7,120 bases of DNA, taken from assembly GCA_045599365.1 (NCBI GenBank), contig JAZRVS010000090.1, forward strand, positions 1 through 7,120, read 5' to 3'. Made by a program: the position numbers and the translations under genes. The notes beneath the pieces were generated by a model, which did not search any database, was not told the origin of the DNA, and was given only the letters and a program-made list of their open reading frames with translations. This document shows positions 3,633 to 7,120 of the stretch, piece by piece. How positions within the stretch are numbered: the stretch's first letter is position 1; every line of letters starts with the position of its first letter. Origin of the DNA: UBA1715 sp045599365. GTDB taxonomy: Bacteria > Bacteroidota > Bacteroidia > Bacteroidales > UBA1715.

Positions 3633-6437
3633 ATGAAAAAATATACATTCTTCCTCTTTGTTGCAATGTTATTTGGTCTATTTAGTTGTTCAGGACCAGA
3701 AATTATAAATGTAAAAAATGGTGTTCAATTCCAAACTGATTCTGCTTTGGTGCAAATTCAATTTTACAAAGACAATATTGTACGCGTGATGAAAACACCA
3801 AATTCTTTTGGAAAAAAGAGTTTGATTGTCGTGGTAGATTCTTTGCCCGAAATTGATTTGAAAGTCTCAACGTCAAGAAAAGTTGTTACTGTTGAATCTC
3901 AGGCATTGACTGTTGAAATTTGCACAAAAACTGGCGCAGTTACATACATCCAAAAAGGAAATCAAATTCTCAAAGAAAAAGATTTTCCTTCGTTCAAAAC
4001 ATACGAATCGGAAAACGAAAAGGCTTACAGCGTAGCACAAACATTCGATTTAACGAGCGATGAAGCGATATACGGACTTGGTCAACACCAAAATGGGTTG
4101 ATGAATTATCGTGGACAAGAAGTAAAATTAGTTCAGACAAATACCGATGCGGTTATTCCGTTCCTTTGGTCAACAAACGGATATGGAATTTTGTGGGATA
4201 ATTATTCAAAGACAATTCTCACCGACAACGAAAATGGTTGCACAATTTGGTCGGATGTGGCCGATAATCTTGACTACTACGTGATTGTTGACGAAAAAGC
4301 CGACAATGTGATTTCTGGGTATCGTTACTTAACTGGAAAGGCTCCAATGTTCGGCAAATGGGCGTATGGCTATTGGCAATGCAAGGAACATTATCACACA
4401 CAAGAAGAATTGTTGAATGTTGCTCGCAAATATCGTCAACTTGGCTATCCTTGCGATGTGATTATTCAAGACTGGAATTATTGGGGCGATATGTTACAAT
4501 GGGGCAGCATGGGTTACGATAAAAATCGTTATCCCGATGCAAAAGCGTTGAATGATGAACTTCACGCAAAACATTTCCATTCTATGATTTCGGTTTGGCC
4601 AGCTATTGGTCCAAATGCAGGAACAATTTATAAAGATTTTGAATCAAACGGATTTTTGTTCAATAAGATTGGTTGGGCTGGTTTCAAATATTACGATGCC
4701 TACAATCCAGAAGCGGTAAAATTGTACTACAAATATCTTAAAAATGGTCTTGCCGTTGATGGTTGGGACGGCTGGTGGTTCGATTCTACTGAACCAGACA
4801 TCACCAATGCTCTTACAAAAGAATCAACGGAATACGATTTGAAAACAACTGGCAAAAACGCTCTTGGTTCTTTCGACCGCTATTTGAACACGTTCTCGTT
4901 GGTTGAATTGACAAACCTTCACGAAATGATGAAAAATGACGCACTTGCACAACCAAGTGAGAAACAACAACGTCAATATATTCTTACGCGTTCGACATTC
5001 GCTGGTCAACAACGTGCTGCTGCGGTTACGTGGAGTGGCGATATTGGTGCTGCATGGGATATTTATCAAAATCAAATCACGGCAGGAATAAATCACTGTA
5101 TGTCGGGTGTTCCATATTGGACTTTCGATATCGGAGCATTCGTTCTTTGCTCGTACGAAGGTGTTTTCAGCAACGACAAGAAAGATCCTGCTTATCAGGA
5201 ATTATACACTCGTATGTTTCAATTTTGTACATTCTGTCCAATATTCCGTTCTCATGGTTCCGAAACGCCACGCGAAATTTGGGAATTTGGCGAATTTACT
5301 CCGACGTTGCTAAAATTTGACCAATTGCGTTATCGTTTGTTGCCTTACATTTATACGCAGGCGTGGAAAATCTACAACGAAGATTATACCATTATGCGTG
5401 GTCTTGCCTTTGATTTTCCAAAGGATAAAAATGTGTATAATTTGAAAGATGAATATATGTTCGGTCCATCAATTTTGGTTGCTCCTGTTACCGAACAACA
5501 AAAATATCGTGTGCCACAACGCAGTGTTGAAGTTCCTACATCGGCATTTACCACAAAAGATGGTAAACCTGGTTTACACGCACAATTCTACAAAGACAAC
5601 AAATATCAAAATCTTGCGTGCGATACTATTGTTGAGAAAATCAATGTTCATTGGTATTGCGAACGTCCATACTACGCAACAGATTCTATGTTCGCAATTC
5701 GTTACGATGGCTATTTGTCTGTGCTAGAAAGTGGTACATATCGTTTCCATATCAAGAACTTCGATGCTAAACGTATGTTTATTGACGGAAAAGAAGTTAA
5801 ACAAACCGAAGGAGGAACCGAAAAATATACGGAATACGTGTCTTTGGAAGCTGGCAAAAAATACGATTTCTTGCTTGAAACCGAAAATTCATCATCGGGT
5901 GCTGCACGCACAATCTTATGTTGGAAAACACCATCTATGTTAGCAGAAGATGCTCAACCACTTCGCGCAGACGAAATTCATACAACACGTCCAGTGTATT
6001 TGCCAGCAGGTTGCGATTGGTTTGATTTCTGGACAAATAAACAATATAATGGCGGACAAACAGTTGATGCAAATGCTGAAATAGAAACTATGCCGTTGTT
6101 CGTAAAAGCTGGTTCTATTCTACCTATGGCAAACGTGAAACAATATGCAACAGAATACGCTGATAGTGTTCTTGAAATTCGTGTGTATGCTGGCGCAGAC
6201 GGCTCGTTCTCGTTGTACGAAGACGAAAATGACAATTATAATTACGAAAAAGGTATTTATGCAACGATAGATTTCTCTTGGAACGATGCAGAAAAAACAA
6301 TGACTATAGGTGATAGAAAAGGTGAATTTTCTGGTATGTTACAAGAAAGATTGTTTAAGTTTGTAGTGATTTTTGGGACAGATGCTCTTGAGCAAAATGT
6401 TGAATATTCAGGTAAGAAACAAGTAATTAAATTTTAA
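3633..6437 (+). CDS. GH31 family lipoprotein glycosidase (alpha-xylosidase type) with inserted PA14 domain and DUF5110
   Basis: Retaining exo-glycosidase of family GH31, 934 residues, expected to release alpha-linked sugar (alpha-xylose or alpha-glucose) from glycan ends. The signal peptide has lipobox LFSC with Cys19, so it is a periplasmic or surface lipoprotein. Domains: N-terminal beta-sandwich ~25-235 (YGLGQHQNG motif); (beta/alpha)8 barrel from ~239; proximal beta-domain; PA14 ~645-770; continuation of the beta-domain (VYLPAGCDWFDFW, MPLFVKAGSILPM); DUF5110 ~845-915 (YEDENDNYNYEKG). The catalytic nucleophile is probably D384 in WWFDSTEPD and the acid/base D470 in TWSGDI; DWNYW at 280-284 lines the -1 site. 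These motifs resemble Bacteroidota alpha-xylosidases, but substrate cannot be fixed by eye. In the alpha-xylosidases I recall with PA14 the insertion is N-terminal; here it lies after the barrel. The next gene starts 10 nt downstream, so the two are probably cotranscribed. Confidence 0.93.
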   Translation: MKKYTFFLFVAMLFGLFSCSGPEIINVKNGVQFQTDSALVQIQFYKDNIVRVMKTPNSFGKKSLIVVVDSLPEIDLKVSTSRKVVTVESQALTVEICTKTGAVTYIQKGNQILKEKDFPSFKTYESENEKAYSVAQTFDLTSDEAIYGLGQHQNGLMNYRGQEVKLVQTNTDAVIPFLWSTNGYGILWDNYSKTILTDNENGCTIWSDVADNLDYYVIVDEKADNVISGYRYLTGKAPMFGKWAYGYWQCKEHYHTQEELLNVARKYRQLGYPCDVIIQDWNYWGDMLQWGSMGYDKNRYPDAKALNDELHAKHFHSMISVWPAIGPNAGTIYKDFESNGFLFNKIGWAGFKYYDAYNPEAVKLYYKYLKNGLAVDGWDGWWFDSTEPDITNALTKESTEYDLKTTGKNALGSFDRYLNTFSLVELTNLHEMMKNDALAQPSEKQQRQYILTRSTFAGQQRAAAVTWSGDIGAAWDIYQNQITAGINHCMSGVPYWTFDIGAFVLCSYEGVFSNDKKDPAYQELYTRMFQFCTFCPIFRSHGSETPREIWEFGEFTPTLLKFDQLRYRLLPYIYTQAWKIYNEDYTIMRGLAFDFPKDKNVYNLKDEYMFGPSILVAPVTEQQKYRVPQRSVEVPTSAFTTKDGKPGLHAQFYKDNKYQNLACDTIVEKINVHWYCERPYYATDSMFAIRYDGYLSVLESGTYRFHIKNFDAKRMFIDGKEVKQTEGGTEKYTEYVSLEAGKKYDFLLETENSSSGAARTILCWKTPSMLAEDAQPLRADEIHTTRPVYLPAGCDWFDFWTNKQYNGGQTVDANAEIETMPLFVKAGSILPMANVKQYATEYADSVLEIRVYAGADGSFSLYEDENDNYNYEKGIYATIDFSWNDAEKTMTIGDRKGEFSGMLQERLFKFVVIFGTDALEQNVEYSGKKQVIKF

Positions 6438-6447
6438 TATTATAGAT

Positions 6448-6975
6448 ATGAAAAAGTTAAGCGTTATTTTTCTCCTTGTGTGTGCAAGTTTGTTTTCATT
6501 TGCACAAGAACAAGATGTTCGTATTCCAAGTGGATACCAAGGGTATTTAGAAGAGGGAAATTTATTTCATTTTGATGGTGAAAGTTCTATAAATCTTTCT
6601 ACTACTCACGGATTTTATTTTAATGGACACGTGTTTGCGGGAATTGGTGTCGGTGCAGAGTTCAATAATGATTACATTTTGATACCATTTTACACATCTA
6701 TCAAATATGTTGTGAGTAATAAAAAATCAGTTTCTCCATTTTTTTCAATGCGTTTAGGTTCGTATTTAGGATATGATCAAGGTGCATACGGTGATGCAGC
6801 TCTTGGTGTTCGTTTTGCAACAACAAAGGATTTCGCCTTGTCAATTATGCTTGGAGCATCGTATTATGATAAATTTGAAGGCGATGACTATTGGGATGAT
6901 GTAAAAGGTATGAATGTAGCTGGTGATGAAATTGATTTTTCTGGTATATCAGTTCGTTTTGGTATAGAGTGGTAA
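6448..6975 (+). CDS. Small secreted outer-membrane beta-barrel-like protein, function unknown
   Basis: 175 residues with a cleavable signal peptide (MKKLSVIFLLVCASLFSFA, cleavage probably before QEQ at residue 20; Cys12 has no proper lipobox). The mature part has alternating hydrophobic strands separated by short turns, for example HGFYFNGHVFAGIGVGAEF, LIPFYTSIKYVV, SPFFSMRLGSYLGY, GDAALGVRF and ALSIMLGASYY, and ends in an aromatic residue (GISVRFGIEW), as outer-membrane beta-barrels usually do. That suggests a small 6-8 stranded barrel. It starts 10 nt after the GH31 stop with no Shine-Dalgarno and is followed by a terminator, so it is probably the last gene of a two-gene operon. I do not recognise a specific family, and a direct role in glycan use is only inferred from position. 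Confidence 0.8.
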   Translation: MKKLSVIFLLVCASLFSFAQEQDVRIPSGYQGYLEEGNLFHFDGESSINLSTTHGFYFNGHVFAGIGVGAEFNNDYILIPFYTSIKYVVSNKKSVSPFFSMRLGSYLGYDQGAYGDAALGVRFATTKDFALSIMLGASYYDKFEGDDYWDDVKGMNVAGDEIDFSGISVRFGIEW

Positions 6976-6988
6976 AATAATATTTTGT

Positions 6989-7021
6989 AATGCACAATGT
7001 CTTTTGATGTTGTGCATTTTT
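6989..7021 (+). terminator. Intrinsic terminator of the GH31 operon
   Basis: AATGCACAA (6989-6997) pairs exactly with TTGTGCATT (7010-7018). The stem extends inward with TGTC/GATG, including two G-T wobbles, to about 13 bp around a TTTT loop. T residues 7017-7021 follow. The downstream gene begins within 10 bases of the T-tract. Confidence 0.9.
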
Positions 7022-7029
7022 GAATGTAT

Positions 7030-7120
7030 ATGAAACGTGTAGTTGTAACAGGTATAGGCATTTATTCTTGTCTTGGAAATAATTTAGAGGAAGTTACTAA
7101 ATCTCTTTATGAAGGAAAGT
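7030..7120 (+). CDS. Beta-ketoacyl-ACP synthase (FabF/FabB type), N-terminal fragment cut by the window end
   Basis: Only the first 30 codons are present. The translation starts MKRVVVTGIGIYSCLG and continues NNLEEVTKSLYEGK, the typical N-terminus of condensing enzymes of type II fatty acid synthesis (VVVTGxGxxSxLGxx...W/LxxG), which elongate acyl-ACP with malonyl-ACP. The catalytic Cys-His-His triad lies outside the window. I chose the ATG at 7030 because it gives the conserved MKRVVVTG start; an in-frame ATG at 7024 would add Met-Tyr. It starts right after the terminator at 6989-7021, so it must be read from its own, not clearly visible, promoter or by read-through. It could instead be a ketosynthase of an aryl-polyene-type pathway. 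Confidence 0.85.
   Translation, partial: MKRVVVTGIGIYSCLGNNLEEVTKSLYEGK

Overview
The window looks like chromosomal DNA of an AT-rich member of the Bacteroidota, most likely Bacteroidales. The supporting signs are a perfect TAnnTTTG-type -7 promoter element ahead of one gene, no Shine-Dalgarno sequences before well-supported starts, two lipoproteins with Bacteroidota-style signal peptides, a BACON domain, a GH31/DUF5110 glycosidase, and long intergenic stretches packed with repeats of kinds common in this phylum. All credible genes are on the + strand. The genus cannot be named from the sequence alone.

Layout: (1) 23-940, cysK, cysteine synthase, with short heptamer-type repeats on both sides in opposite orientation. 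(2) 941-1510, non-coding: a hairpin, several interspersed repeats, a candidate promoter and a structured leader. (3) 1511-2692, a surface lipoprotein with a BACON domain and a C-terminal FISUMP / C-type-lectin-like domain. Its last ~60 codons differ in composition from the rest of the gene and read like the variable region of a diversity-generating retroelement (DGR) target. (4) 2693-3632, about 0.9 kb of terminator and repeats with no credible gene. (5) 3633-6437, a GH31 lipoprotein glycosidase of the alpha-xylosidase type with a PA14 domain inserted after the catalytic barrel, followed 10 nt later by (6) 6448-6975, a small secreted or outer-membrane beta-barrel-like protein, then a strong terminator. 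(7) 7030 to the window end, the first 30 codons of a beta-ketoacyl-ACP synthase.

The genes do not form one pathway. cysK (sulfur assimilation) and the ketoacyl synthase (fatty acid synthesis) are housekeeping genes. The GH31 gene and its small partner are probably one transcript acting in the cell envelope on alpha-linked glycans; no SusC/SusD pair is present. The lipoprotein stands alone and is bracketed by two direct copies of a ~120-140 bp palindrome-rich repeat.

The most interesting signals are the DGR-like variable region (no reverse transcriptase or template repeat lies in the window, so this is a hypothesis), the hairpin-rich leader ahead of that gene, and the modular mini-palindrome repeat family built on a CCGTAGG / CCTACGG core. 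Statements that a repeat is common in Bacteroidota are from memory and were not checked by a search.
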